Numbered from the stretch's first letter, positions 25,429 to 34,295 are shown. The stretch: DNA of 64,000 nucleotides from Streptomyces sp. IMTB 2501 (GCF_001953885.1 NZ_MQUS01000008.1:223308-287307); one strand, 5' to 3'. Notes: a model not told the origin generated them from the letters alone. Translations and numbers: made by a program.

Positions 25429-27798
25429 CGGCACCCCGGCCGCGTCCGGCTCGTCCCGCTCCCCCGACACCACCGTCAGCTGCTGGGTGGCCCGGGTCAG
25501 CGCCACGTACAGCACGCGCAGCCCGGCCGGGGACTCGTCGGCGATCTCCGCGGGCGACACGACGACCGTCGCGTCGTACTCCAGCCCCTTGGCCTCCAGG
25601 CTGCCGAGCGCCACCACCCGGTCGCCGAGCCCGGCCAGCCACCGCCGGGCCTCCTCGCGCCGGTTCATGGCGACGACCACGCCGACCGTGCCGTCGACCA
25701 GGCCCAGCAGCCGCTCGGCCTCGGCCCGCACGGTCCGCTCCGCCGAATCCCGTACGACCGTGCCGTGTCCGTCGCTCGTTGTCACAAAACGCGGCTCGAC
25801 GCCCGTGGACCGCACCGCGCGCGGCGACTCGGAGCCGGGCATGGCGAGCGCGAGCACCCTGGCGGCCAGCTCGGCGATCTCCGCCGGGTTGCGGTAGTTC
25901 ACGGTGAGCTGGAAGCGGCGCCGGGGCCGGGTGCCGAGGGCCTCGTCGCGGGCCTCGGCCGCCTCGTCCGGGTCGGACCAGGAGGACTGGGCCGGATCGC
26001 CGACGACCGTCCAGGTGGCGTGCCGGCCGCGACGGCCGACCATGCGCCACTGCATCGGCGTGAGGTCCTGCGCCTCGTCCACGATGACGTGTGCGTACTC
26101 GGTGCGCTCCTGCGCGAGCCGCTCGGCCCGCTCCCGCTGGCTCTCCTCGCGCACCGGCATCAGCTCCTCCAGGCCGGTGAGCTGGTCCAGCGGATCGAGC
26201 TCGCGCTTCCTGCGGGGGCGGGCCGGGGCGCCGAGGATCGCCTGCAGCTCGTCCAGCATGGCGATGTCGTGCACGGTGTGGCCGTCCCGCTGCAGGGCGC
26301 GGGCGACCTTGCGGACCTCGCCGGGGTTGAGGATCCGGCGGGCCCAGCGGCCGAGCCGCTTCTCGTCGGCCATGGCCTTGAGGACCTGCTTCGGGGTCAG
26401 CTCCGGCCACCAGGCGTCGAGGAACGCGATGAAGGCGTCCTCGGTCGTGACGTCCTCGTCGAAGGAGGAGCGCAGCTCGGCGGCCAGCTCCGGGTCGGCG
26501 TGCCGGGCGGCCGCCCCGGACTTGGCCCACAGGGCGTCCAGAAGCAGCTTGCGGGCGCGCGGTCGGAGCAGGTTGACGGGCGCGGTGCCGCCGAGGGCGG
26601 TGCGGCGGACCCGGTCCAGCTCGGCCGCCTCCAGCTCCAGCCGGCGCCCGAAGGCGACGACGCGCAGGCGGGCGGGCGGGCCGTCGAAGGCCTGCGGCCC
26701 GGCGTCCTCGTCCCGGGCGGGCCGGGCGGTGGGCCCCAGCTCCAGCGCGCCCCGGGCGGCCTTCCGCAGCACCTTCAGCATCCGGTACGAGCCCTTGGCG
26801 CGGGCCACGGACGGGGAGTCGTACAGCGTGGCCTCGGCGCCGACGGCGTCCACGGCGAGTGAGCCGATCGCGCGGATCGCGACCTGTCCCTCCTCGCCGA
26901 GCGAGGGCAGCACGCCCTCGGTGTAGGCGACGAGGAGCGGGGTCGGGGAGACGATGAGGATGCCGCCCGCGTACCTGCGTCTGTCCTGGTAGAGCAGATA
27001 GGCGGCGCGGTGCAGGGCGACCGCGGTCTTGCCGGTTCCCGGCCCGCCCTCGACATAGGTGATGGAGGCGGCGGGGGCGCGGATGACCAGGTCCTGCTCG
27101 GCCTGGATGGAGGAGACGATGTCCCGCATGGTGTGGCCGCGGGCCTGGCCGAGCGCGGCCATGAGGGCGCCGTCGCCGATGACCGGCAGCGTGCGGCCGT
27201 CCAGGCGGGCGGTCAGCTCGGGTCGCATCAGGTCGTCCTCGACCCCCAGCACCCGGCGCCCCTTGGACCGGATGACCCGGCGCCGTACGACCCGGCCCGG
27301 GTCCACGGGCGTGGCCCGGTAGAAGGGCGCGGCGGCCGGCGCCCGCCAGTCGATGACCAGCGGCGCGTAGTCCTCGTCGAGGACGCCGATGCGCCCGATG
27401 TGCAGGGTCTCGGCGATGTCGGCGGTGTTGTCGTCCCGCACGGCGCCTTCGGCGGGCTCCACGGCGGTGTAGGCCCCGTCGGGGCCCTTCTTCCCGTCCT
27501 TGCCGAGCAGCAGGTCGATCCGCCCGAAGAGGAAGTCCTCGAACTCGTTGTTGAGCCGGTTCAGGTGGATGCCGGCCCGGAAGACCTGCGCGTCCCGCTC
27601 GGCCAGCGCGCCCGGGGTGCCGACCTGTCCGCGCTTGGCCGCGTCGTTCATCAGGAACTCGGCCTCGTGGATCTTCTCCTCCAGCCGCCGGTACACCCGG
27701 TCCAGGTGTTCCTGTTCGACGCTGATCTCCCGGTCACGGACGGAGTCGTGTGCGTCGTGTACCGAGCCGACCGCGGACTGCTGAACCTGAGCGGCCAC
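25411..27798 (-). CDS. helD: HelD-like RNA-polymerase-associated SF1 ATPase
   Basis: 795 residues. An N-terminal helical region (about 20-110, REISVEQEHLDRVYRRLEEKIHEAEFLM) precedes the Ia domain with Walker A EGGPGTGKTAVALHRAAYLLY. Walker B is VIVDEAQDLTPMQWRMVGRR, and QLTVNYRNPAEIAELAARVL and ALTRATQQLTVV give the later UvrD/Rep motifs. This is the layout of HelD proteins, which free stalled RNA polymerase; some actinobacterial relatives protect against rifamycins. GTG start 27798 with AAGGGGG upstream. I looked for the rifamycin-associated element in the short upstream region and did not see it. Single gene between two terminators. Confidence 0.85.
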   Translation of the reverse strand: MAAQVQQSAVGSVHDAHDSVRDREISVEQEHLDRVYRRLEEKIHEAEFLMNDAAKRGQVGTPGALAERDAQVFRAGIHLNRLNNEFEDFLFGRIDLLLGKDGKKGPDGAYTAVEPAEGAVRDDNTADIAETLHIGRIGVLDEDYAPLVIDWRAPAAAPFYRATPVDPGRVVRRRVIRSKGRRVLGVEDDLMRPELTARLDGRTLPVIGDGALMAALGQARGHTMRDIVSSIQAEQDLVIRAPAASITYVEGGPGTGKTAVALHRAAYLLYQDRRRYAGGILIVSPTPLLVAYTEGVLPSLGEEGQVAIRAIGSLAVDAVGAEATLYDSPSVARAKGSYRMLKVLRKAARGALELGPTARPARDEDAGPQAFDGPPARLRVVAFGRRLELEAAELDRVRRTALGGTAPVNLLRPRARKLLLDALWAKSGAAARHADPELAAELRSSFDEDVTTEDAFIAFLDAWWPELTPKQVLKAMADEKRLGRWARRILNPGEVRKVARALQRDGHTVHDIAMLDELQAILGAPARPRRKRELDPLDQLTGLEELMPVREESQRERAERLAQERTEYAHVIVDEAQDLTPMQWRMVGRRGRHATWTVVGDPAQSSWSDPDEAAEARDEALGTRPRRRFQLTVNYRNPAEIAELAARVLALAMPGSESPRAVRSTGVEPRFVTTSDGHGTVVRDSAERTVRAEAERLLGLVDGTVGVVVAMNRREEARRWLAGLGDRVVALGSLEAKGLEYDATVVVSPAEIADESPAGLRVLYVALTRATQQLTVVSGERDEPDAAGVPDLLRD

Positions 27799-27865
27799 CG
27801 GGCCCCCTTCTGACGTGCTGGGCAGCCGTCAACCGTACGCGAAGGGGGGCCCTCAAAGCTACGGC

Positions 27866-27892
27866 GTGGTGCGGCCGGGGCGGCCGCACCAC
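27866..27892. terminator. Terminator between anti-sigma gene and helD
   Basis: GTGGTGCGGCCG (27866-27877) pairs perfectly with 27881-27892 around GGG. It sits 37 bases past the anti-sigma stop and separates the sigU operon from helD. Confidence 0.8.
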
Positions 27893-27928
27893 CCGGGCGC
27901 GCGCGAGGCTGTGACGGTGTGCGGCGCG

Positions 27929-28762
27929 CTACGCCTGCACCTGCACGATTTTCTTTCCGTCGAAGGTCACGACCTCGAAGTGGTCGATCTCGTTCGGCTT
28001 GAAGGCCGCCGCGCCGCCGATGTAGAGCGGCTTCTTGGACTCCTCGGTCTTCGCGGTCGGGATGCCGTAGCCCCAGTTCGGCACGGACCAGGAGGACATC
28101 GTCACACGCTGGCCGTTCTTCGCGACGAGCACCAGCGAGCACTTCAGGGGGCCCGTGACGTTCTTCAGCTCCAGGACCGCCTGGGTGCCCCAGTCCTTCT
28201 GCTGCATGCCGACGGTCGCACTGGCGTGGGACGTCGGGTCGGTGGCCGACACCTTGTTGGCCATGGCCTCGAAGGTGGTCTGCGCGGAGGACGCGGTGAC
28301 CTGGCCGCCTCCGCCCGACGAGCCGCTGTTCGCGGCGATGGCGGCCAGCGGTCCGGCGATGATCAGGGCGGCCGCCGCGGCGATCATGTAGAAGGAACGC
28401 CGCCGCTTCTGGGCGCGCTTCTCGGCGACCTCGTCGACCAGCTTCTCCACCAGCCGCGGGCTGGGCCTGGCGGACAGCGAGTCGCCGATCGCGGGGGTGC
28501 TGCCGGCGCCCGGCAGGTCCGCGAGCGCGGCGAGCATCGGCTCCATCCCGGCCAGCTCGTCCAGCTGCTGGGCGCACCACTCACAGCCGGCGAGATGCGC
28601 CTCGAAAGCGGTTGCCTCGGCGTCGTCGAGAATCCCGAGGGCATAGGCGCCGACGGTCTCGTGCTCGCTCGGCACCGAAGATCCCTGGTTGGGGCTCATG
28701 GGGCCAGACATACCCGGACCACCCATGCCGAATCCCTGCATCCCCCCGTATCCACTGCTCAT
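27929..28762 (-). CDS. rsuA: Zinc-binding membrane anti-sigma factor (RsuA-type)
   Basis: 277 residues. A Gly/Met-rich leader (1-25) is followed by the cytoplasmic anti-sigma domain with the HLAGCEWC (HxxxCxxC) zinc motif. One transmembrane helix (about 125-145, SFYMIAAAAALIIAGPLAAIAA) leads to a C-terminal extracytoplasmic domain (anti-sigma-K-like, with a SSWSVPNWGYGIPTAK stretch). It should hold the adjacent ECF sigma factor until a signal arrives. Its ATG overlaps the sigma stop (ATGA), so the two are made in step. The pair corresponds to sigU and its partner in S. coelicolor. Confidence 0.88.
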   Translation of the reverse strand: MSSGYGGMQGFGMGGPGMSGPMSPNQGSSVPSEHETVGAYALGILDDAEATAFEAHLAGCEWCAQQLDELAGMEPMLAALADLPGAGSTPAIGDSLSARPSPRLVEKLVDEVAEKRAQKRRRSFYMIAAAAALIIAGPLAAIAANSGSSGGGGQVTASSAQTTFEAMANKVSATDPTSHASATVGMQQKDWGTQAVLELKNVTGPLKCSLVLVAKNGQRVTMSSWSVPNWGYGIPTAKTEESKKPLYIGGAAAFKPNEIDHFEVVTFDGKKIVQVQA

Positions 28763-29340
28763 CACGCCGTCACCCCCCGCTCCTCCAGTGCCAGCTTCAT
28801 CGATCGCAGGGCATAGAACACCCGAGACCGCACCGTGCCACTGGGTATGCCCAGTGTCTCGGCCGCCTCATTGACCGTACGCCCCTTGAAGTACGTCTCG
28901 ACGAGGACCTCCCGGTGGGCCGGGGTCAGGTCGTCGAGCGCGTCCGACAGCGTCATCAGCCACAGCGCCTTGTCGATCTCGTCCTCCGCGGGGATGACCT
29001 CCAGCGGCGACGGATCGACCTCCTGCGGCCGGGCCTGCCGGCTGCGGTGGCCGTCGATGACGATGCGGCGCGCGACCGTCACCAGCCAGGGGCGTACCGA
29101 TCCGGTCGCCCGATTGAGCTGACCGGCGTTCTTCCAGGCACGGATGAGCGTTTCCTGTACGACGTCCTCGGCGCGCTGCCGATCACCGGCGACCAGCCGC
29201 AGGACATACGCGAGCAGAGGTCCGGCGTGCTCTCGGTACAGCGCACGCATCAGCTCCTCATCGGGTTCCGAGGGCTGCGAGGACATGCGATGTCGGGCCC
29301 TCGATCCACGTTCATTGGCCACGGCCGCATCCTTGCGCAC
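28762..29340 (-). CDS. sigU: ECF RNA polymerase sigma factor SigU
   Basis: 192 residues. Region 2 (ELMRALYREHAGPLLAYVLRLVAGDRQRAEDVVQETLIRAW) and region 4 (LPxxHREVLVETYFKGRTVNEAAETLGIPSGTVRSRVFYALRSMK) are complete. Sigma-U affects differentiation and secretion in S. coelicolor. The GTG at 29338-29340 is preferred over upstream options because GGAGG lies five bases before it. The gene is first in an operon with its anti-sigma factor. The 286 bases upstream (29341-29626) hold the promoter and no gene. Confidence 0.9.
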   Translation of the reverse strand: MRKDAAVANERGSRARHRMSSQPSEPDEELMRALYREHAGPLLAYVLRLVAGDRQRAEDVVQETLIRAWKNAGQLNRATGSVRPWLVTVARRIVIDGHRSRQARPQEVDPSPLEVIPAEDEIDKALWLMTLSDALDDLTPAHREVLVETYFKGRTVNEAAETLGIPSGTVRSRVFYALRSMKLALEERGVTA

Positions 29341-29626
29341 GCCCACCTCCGGTGTCCGGGGGTTCCCCCAGTCGGTCGCTCGCCCACCCGTACGGAAACG
29401 AGCGTTGAGGTGTTCAAACGGAGGTGACAGTTTTCTCGGGGGTGACGTGACGACAGGGACATGCGAGCACATTCCTCCCGCATGATCTTTACATTTCCGA
29501 CACATCGGAGGTGGGTCGTCCGGGATGGCAGAGCTGCCCGGCTGGGTCGGCCGAGAAACCGGGTGTTACGCAAATCACGCCCGGGCGAGCCGGGTTCAGG
29601 CGGGTCGGGGCGCGGTCGGGGCCCGC

Positions 29627-30220
29627 TCAGGCTCGGGTGAGGGCGACCCGCCGCCGGTGCCGGGCCACCCGCTCCCGGTTCCCGCAGACCTCGCTGGAGC
29701 ACCATCGCCGGCGCCGCCCGCGGGAGGTGTCCAGGTACACGAGCGGGCAGTTGTCCCCTTCGCACTCCCGTACGGCGGCCCTGGCGACGGGATCGGTGAG
29801 CAGCTCGATGGCGTCCCGGGCGACGACGGCGAGCAGCTCCGCGCACGTCGGCGGACCGGCCAACTCCCTGATGAGGCGACCGTCTTCGGCGGGTACGGCG
29901 AGCGGGGCCGGGGTCGAGGCGCGGGCGGCCTCGTTGACGCGGGCGAGGGAGCGGTCCCACGACGGAGGATCCACGGCATGCGGAGCCCGCACCAACCGCC
30001 CGATGTGCGCCCGCAGTTCACGGAACCCGGCGAGCCAGGGGCCGTCGGCGTGGGCCAGCGGCGTACCCTCCGGCACGAGCCCCGCCCCGCCGATCCACGC
30101 GCACAACGCCTCGGCGGAGTCCAGCCGTTCGGCCGGATGCGTGGTCGCGAGGAGATCGAGACAGATCCGTCCGGCGTCGAAACGCAGCTCGTACGCGGGC
30201 GTGGCCGTACCCAGTGCCAT
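29627..30220 (-). CDS. CGNR zinc-finger / ABATE-domain regulator
   Basis: 197 residues. The N-terminal ABATE-like domain (RICLDLLATTHPAERL) precedes a C-terminal zinc finger: CEGDNCPLVYLDTSR then WCSSEVCGNRERVARHR, with the name-giving CGNR tetrapeptide. These proteins are thought to be stress-linked DNA-binding regulators. ATG at 30218-30220. It is divergent from the DUF1772 remnant and the ArsR operon, and may regulate that region, though nothing in the sequence proves it. Confidence 0.85.
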   Translation of the reverse strand: MALGTATPAYELRFDAGRICLDLLATTHPAERLDSAEALCAWIGGAGLVPEGTPLAHADGPWLAGFRELRAHIGRLVRAPHAVDPPSWDRSLARVNEAARASTPAPLAVPAEDGRLIRELAGPPTCAELLAVVARDAIELLTDPVARAAVRECEGDNCPLVYLDTSRGRRRRWCSSEVCGNRERVARHRRRVALTRA

Positions 30221-30391
30221 GTGCCTGTCACCGCCTAGGCAGGAAGCGTGGGGGAACCGAAGGGGGCTCTTCTCTTCACAGTGCCCGCCCGGACGCCAGG
30301 CCGGAACCCCTCGTACCGGGCTGGACGCACGCGCATGCGAACGCGCGCCTCGGCCATGTCCGGGACCGGGGCCTCCGGGTTGCCTGAAGAC

Positions 30392-30761
30392 ATGACGAAC
30401 ACACCCACCAGAATCGCCGTCCTGATCGCGGCGACGATCACCGTGGGTTTGAGCGCCGGGGTCTTCTACATCTTCGCCCTGCGCGGTGATGCCGGCCCTG
30501 GCCCGCGGCGACGACCGGACGTATGTCGAGGTCATGCGGAACATCAACACCGTGATCCAGAACCCGGTGTTCTTCCTGAGCTTCATGGGGGCGCTGTTGC
30601 TGACGGGACTGTCGGCGTGGCAGCCGCGCGGCACACCGTGCACGAGGTGGGCCAGAACGCGGTCCGGGCGGTGGGCTCGGCGCCGGCCCTGGGACACCCG
30701 ACCCGAGCACTGCTGCTGTACGGCCGCCTCGGCCGCTCCGCGTAGGCGCCGATCCGGTTGA
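30392..30761 (+). pseudogene. Frameshifted DUF1772 (anthrone-oxygenase-like) membrane protein gene
   Basis: The first frame (from ATG 30392) gives a helix, TRIAVLIAATITVGLSAGVFYIF, and then loses homology. The family continues in the +1 frame from about 30486 as MPALARGDDRTYVEVMRNIN followed by NPVFFLSFMGALLLTGLSAW. Removing one G within 30483-30486 would join the two into a normal FALRVMPAL junction. The 3' part no longer resembles the family and the last helices are missing, so this is probably a decayed gene rather than a sequencing slip. Intact relatives often neighbour ArsR/SRPBCC genes. Confidence 0.7.
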
Positions 30762-30786
30762 CGCAACCGATTGGTTGCCATAGTGT
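30758..30786 (+). promoter_or_regulatory. Promoter of the SRPBCC-ArsR operon
   Basis: TTGACG (30758-30763) and TAGTGT (30781-30786) are spaced 17 bases apart, a good housekeeping promoter. One dyad lies between the hexamers and a second just downstream, so repressor binding would block it. Confidence 0.65.
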
Positions 30787-30803
30787 CGCAATCAGTTGGT
30801 TGC
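30763..30803. promoter_or_regulatory. Twin ArsR-type operators
   Basis: GCAACCGATTGGTTGC (30763-30778) and GCAATCAGTTGGTTGC (30788-30803) are 16-bp dyads, 25 bp apart start to start. The first has perfect 6-bp arms, the second one mismatch. They flank the -10 element of the operon that encodes the ArsR repressor, which suggests autoregulation. Confidence 0.75.
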
Positions 30804-30822
30804 TATACATGTGGAGGCAGCT

Positions 30823-31257
30823 ATGGCATTCCCCGATCGCATCGAGCGGACCGTCGAGATCGCGCACCCGCCGGCCAAGGTGTGGGCGGCGCTCACCACG
30901 GCCGAGGGACTGAGCGCCTGGTTCGGCGACAAGGCCGGGATCGATCTGCGCCCGGGCGGCTCGGCCTGGATGAAATGGGACGGCGGCCACTCCGCCGACA
31001 TGCGGGTGGAACGGGTGGAGGAGCCGAGGGTGTTCGGCTACACCTGGCGCATGGCCGGACTGCCCGAGGACGATCCGCGCCGCACCTATGTGGAGTTCAC
31101 GCTCGAACCGGTCGCCACCGGCACCCGGCTGACGGTGGTCGAGACCGGCTTCGCCCAGCTGCCGGACGACGTCTACCGCACGGAGTACGACGGCCACACC
31201 GAGGGTTGGGCGCGCGAGCTGGGCGAACTGGTCGACTACCTCGATGCCGCAGCCTGA
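30823..31257 (+). CDS. SRPBCC / AHSA1-domain protein
   Basis: 144 residues of the START-like AHSA1 fold: RIERTVEIAHPPAKVWAALTTAEGLSAWFG at the start, TRLTVVETGF and a final helix EGWARELGELVDYL. Such proteins bind hydrophobic ligands. In actinobacteria they are often paired with an ArsR repressor. The start ATG 30823 has GGAGG five bases upstream. Its end overlaps the ArsR start by 14 bp, so the two are coupled. Ligand unknown. Confidence 0.88.
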   Translation: MAFPDRIERTVEIAHPPAKVWAALTTAEGLSAWFGDKAGIDLRPGGSAWMKWDGGHSADMRVERVEEPRVFGYTWRMAGLPEDDPRRTYVEFTLEPVATGTRLTVVETGFAQLPDDVYRTEYDGHTEGWARELGELVDYLDAAA

Positions 31258-31594
31258 TGTCGAGGCGGTCGCCGAACAGGTCTTCGCCGCTCTGGCCGAC
31301 CCGACCCGGCGCACCGTCCTTGCCGCGCTGGCCTCCGGGGGACCGGCCACCGCCACGGACCTGGCCGGACGGTTGCCGATCACGCGGCAGGCGATCGCCA
31401 AACACCTGGCCCTGCTGGCCGAGGCCGGACTGGTGACGGCCGAACCGGGTGAGCGGCGCCGGGTGCGGTACCGGTTGCGGACCGCGCCGATGCAGGTGGC
31501 ACAGCAGTTCCTGGCCGCGCTGGCACGTGACTGGGACAGTCCGCTCGACGCGCTGAAGGATCACCTCGACGAGCAGGCGCGCGGATCATCGTGA
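31244..31594 (+). CDS. ArsR-family transcriptional repressor
   Basis: 116 residues. The winged helix reads VFAALADPTRRTVLAALA, then ATDLAGRLPITRQAIAKHLALLAEAGLV with wing GERRRVRYRL. No CxC metal site is present, so it is probably not a metal sensor. It overlaps the SRPBCC gene by 14 bp, and two matching 16-bp dyads lie at the operon promoter. It likely represses its own operon until a ligand, perhaps held by the SRPBCC partner, relieves it. Confidence 0.88.
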   Translation: MPQPDVEAVAEQVFAALADPTRRTVLAALASGGPATATDLAGRLPITRQAIAKHLALLAEAGLVTAEPGERRRVRYRLRTAPMQVAQQFLAALARDWDSPLDALKDHLDEQARGSS

Positions 31595-31639
31595 CGGGGT
31601 CCGGCGCCGCCCGCACCCACTGCGGAGGGAGCACCGACG

Positions 31640-32308
31640 GTGAACGCGGAATTCCGCCGGCCGGCCGAGCCGGCGATCGCACTGGGGATGACGCTCGCGA
31701 CGGCCGCGGCATGCTGGGCGGCCGCGGTCCGGCTGATGCACGGCATGGACATGGGGGTCGCGACCAGACCCGGGGCGTCGGGGTTCTTCGCCGCGACGTG
31801 GACGACGATGATGGCGGCGATGATGCTGCCGGGCGCGGCTCCGGCCGTCGCCCGGCACGTCCGCGCGACCGGCGGGCTGCGCACCGCGCTGCCGTTCACC
31901 ACGGGCTACGTGGCCGTCTGGGCGCTCGCGGGTGTCGTGGCGTACGCGCTGGACCGGCCGCACGGCTCGACGGCCGCCGGCGCCGTGGTGATCGCGGCGG
32001 GCGCCTATGAACTCACGCCGGTCAAACGGTACTTCCGGCGCCGCTGCCGTGAGGCCGCCGGTTCCGGGCTCAGGTACGGGTGGTACTGCGCCGGTTCGAG
32101 CGGCGGGCTGATGGCGATGCTCGTGGCGCTGGACGTGATGAGCCCGTTGTGGATGGCGGTGGTCGCCGTCCTCACCTGCGCCCAGAAACTGCTGCCCGCG
32201 AAGACCGCGATCGACGTTCCGCCGGCACTGGCGATCGTCGGGCTCGGAATCGTGATCGTCATCGCGCCTTCGCTGGTTCCGGGGCTGCTCATGCCACCAG
32301 GGACATGA
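31640..32308 (+). CDS. DUF2182 integral membrane protein
   Basis: 222 residues with about five or six helices. The family pattern MHGMDMG, then FFAATWTTMMAAMMLPGAAPAVARH, PFTTGYVAVWALAGVVAYAL and YELTPVKRYFRRRCR is clear. The Met/His-rich N-terminal segment and the conserved Cys suggest metal binding, as annotated for this family, but no transport activity is proven. GTG start at 31640. It is 45 bases after arsR and 42 bases before the DUF899 gene in the same operon. Confidence 0.8.
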   Translation: MNAEFRRPAEPAIALGMTLATAAACWAAAVRLMHGMDMGVATRPGASGFFAATWTTMMAAMMLPGAAPAVARHVRATGGLRTALPFTTGYVAVWALAGVVAYALDRPHGSTAAGAVVIAAGAYELTPVKRYFRRRCREAAGSGLRYGWYCAGSSGGLMAMLVALDVMSPLWMAVVAVLTCAQKLLPAKTAIDVPPALAIVGLGIVIVIAPSLVPGLLMPPGT

Positions 32309-32350
32309 CGACACCGAAGAGGAAACGGGACAAGAAACGGAGAACAGACC

Positions 32351-33118
32351 ATGACCGGTCACAAGACGGGGACACGCGAGGAGTGGCTTGCCGCGCGGCT
32401 GGAGCTGCTCAAGGCGGAGAAGGAGCTGACCCGGCGCGGCGACGAGCTGACCCGGCGCCGGCAGGAGCTGCCCTGGGTCCGGGTGGACAAGGACTACCGC
32501 TTCGAGACGGACGAGGGGACGGTGTCGCTCGCCGACCTGTTCCAGGGCCGCTCGCAGCTGCTCGTGTACCACTTCATGTTCGGGCCCGACTACACCGCCG
32601 GATGCCCTTCCTGCTCGGCGATCGCCGACGGCTTCAACGGCTCCGTGGTCCATCTCGCCCACCACGACGTGATGTTCTGGGCGGTCTCGCGGGCCCCGCT
32701 CGCCAAACTCCACGCCTACCGGCAGCGGATGGGCTGGAGCTTCCCGTGGGCGTCGTCCCACGGCAGCGACTTCAACTTCGACTTCGGGGTGGCGCACACC
32801 GAGGAGGAATGGGAAGCGGGAGTCGTCGCGTACAACTTCGGTGCGGAGGACCTGCGGCCGGCGACGGCCGACGAGAAGAGTTCCCGCGACGCCTTCACCC
32901 GCTCCATCGTCGGCACGGACTGGCAGACGTACCGCCGCGAAGGACCCGGTGTGAGCGCGTTCGCGCTGCAGGACGGCACCGTCCACCACACCTACTCGGC
33001 GTACGCACGCGGCCTGGACGCCCTGTGGGGCATGTACCAGTGGCTCGACCGCGCACCCCTCGGCCGTAACGAGACCGGCTTCTGGTGGCGCCGCCACGAC
33101 GAGTACGACGGCCGGTGA
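32351..33118 (+). CDS. DUF899 thioredoxin-like protein
   Basis: 255 residues. It starts with a charged helix (REEWLAARLELLKAEKELTRRGDEL) and continues as a thioredoxin-like fold, LLVYHFMFGPDYTAGCPSCSAIADGF, with a CPSC redox pair. The FPWASSHGSDFNFDFGV stretch is characteristic of DUF899. It may be a peroxidase or reductase of unknown substrate. It is the last gene of the ArsR-controlled operon and converges on nnaR with only 16 bases between. Confidence 0.88.
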   Translation: MTGHKTGTREEWLAARLELLKAEKELTRRGDELTRRRQELPWVRVDKDYRFETDEGTVSLADLFQGRSQLLVYHFMFGPDYTAGCPSCSAIADGFNGSVVHLAHHDVMFWAVSRAPLAKLHAYRQRMGWSFPWASSHGSDFNFDFGVAHTEEEWEAGVVAYNFGAEDLRPATADEKSSRDAFTRSIVGTDWQTYRREGPGVSAFALQDGTVHHTYSAYARGLDALWGMYQWLDRAPLGRNETGFWWRRHDEYDGR

Positions 33119-33134
33119 GCGACCACCCGGTGGG

Positions 33135-34295
33135 CTACGCGTCCGCGTACTTCGCGTCCGCCGCCGGGTCCAGGGCCAGGCGGTAGCCCCGCTTCACCAC
33201 CGTCTGGATCAGCTTCGGCGACCCCAGAGCCGTACGCAGACGGGCCATCGCCGTCTCCACCGCGTGTTCGTCGCGGCCCGCGCCCGGCAGTGCCCTCAGG
33301 AGTTCGGCCCGGGGCACCACCCAGCCGGGCCGCCGGGACAGGGCGCGCAGCAGCGACATGCCCGCCGGCGGCACCGGCCTGAGGTCGCCGTCGACCAGGA
33401 CCGCATGGCCCCGGATCTCCACCCGGTGCCCGGCGATCGGCAGCGAGCGGGCCCGGGCCGGGAGTTCCTGGCAGAGCAGCTGGACCAGAGGGCCCAGCCG
33501 GAAGCGTTCCGGCTGGATCGTGTCCACGCCGTGCGCCTGCAGCGGGATCGCCGTGACCGGGCCCACGCAGACCGCGAGGACGTCGTGGCACAGGGCCGAC
33601 AGCAGGTCGGGGAGCAGGCCTCGGGTCTCCGCCCGGGAGAGCAGGGACGCGGCCGCAGGGGCGCTGGTGAAGGTGAGCGCGTCCAGGGACCGGGCGACCG
33701 TCGCGTCCAGGAGGCGGTCCAGCGGGGTGATGTCCTCCGGGGGCATCCAGCGGTACACCGGCACCGGGACCACCTCCGCTCCCCCGGCCCGCAGGGACTC
33801 CACGAAGCCCGGAAGCGGTTCGCCGTGCAGCTGTACGGCGATACGGCGGCCCTCCACACCCTCCTCCAGGAGCCGGTCCAGGACCTCGGCCAGGGACTCC
33901 GAGGAAGGTGACCACTCCTCCGTCAGGCCGGCCGCGCGGATCGATCCCTTGACCTTGGGGCCCCTGGCCAGCAGTTCGGCGCCGCGCAGCCGGCCGAGCA
34001 GCTGCTCGCCGAGACCCCAGCCGTCGGCGGCCTCTATCCAGCCCCGGAAGCCGATCGCCGTCGTGGCCACGACCACGTCCGGCACCTGGTCGATGATCCC
34101 CTTCGTGGCGGCGAGGAGCTCGCCGTCGTCGGCGAGCGGCACGATGCGCAGGGCGGGGGCGTGCAGGACCGCCGCACCGCGCCGCTGCAGCAGGGCGCCC
34201 AGCTCTTCCGCCCGGCGCGCGGCGGTGACACCCACGGTGAATCCCGCGAGCGGACCGTGCTCAACGGCTCCGGTGTGCTGCTCTTCGTCGTACAT
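33135..34295 (-). CDS. nnaR: HemD-OmpR-type fusion regulator of nitrate/nitrite assimilation (NnaR-like)
   Basis: 386 residues. The N-terminal two-thirds (about 15-265) has the uroporphyrinogen-III synthase fold (GFTVGVTAARRAEELGALLQRRGAAVLHAP), and the C-terminus (about 290-375) is a winged helix of the OmpR/PhoB class (LLRALSRRPGWVVPRAELLRAL ... TVVKRGYRL). The S. coelicolor protein at this position is NnaR, which works with GlnR on nitrate and nitrite genes (recalled). The HemD part is probably a sensor and not a haem-synthesis enzyme. It lies just downstream of the nitrate transporter on the same strand, with a hairpin between. ATG has GGAG six bases upstream. Confidence 0.85.
   Translation of the reverse strand: MYDEEQHTGAVEHGPLAGFTVGVTAARRAEELGALLQRRGAAVLHAPALRIVPLADDGELLAATKGIIDQVPDVVVATTAIGFRGWIEAADGWGLGEQLLGRLRGAELLARGPKVKGSIRAAGLTEEWSPSSESLAEVLDRLLEEGVEGRRIAVQLHGEPLPGFVESLRAGGAEVVPVPVYRWMPPEDITPLDRLLDATVARSLDALTFTSAPAAASLLSRAETRGLLPDLLSALCHDVLAVCVGPVTAIPLQAHGVDTIQPERFRLGPLVQLLCQELPARARSLPIAGHRVEIRGHAVLVDGDLRPVPPAGMSLLRALSRRPGWVVPRAELLRALPGAGRDEHAVETAMARLRTALGSPKLIQTVVKRGYRLALDPAADAKYADA

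Noticed and set aside
27799..27865. Rifamycin-associated element upstream of the HelD-like gene
   Set aside because: No inverted repeat of the GGGGCTTGC type is present in the 66 bases between the terminator and the start.
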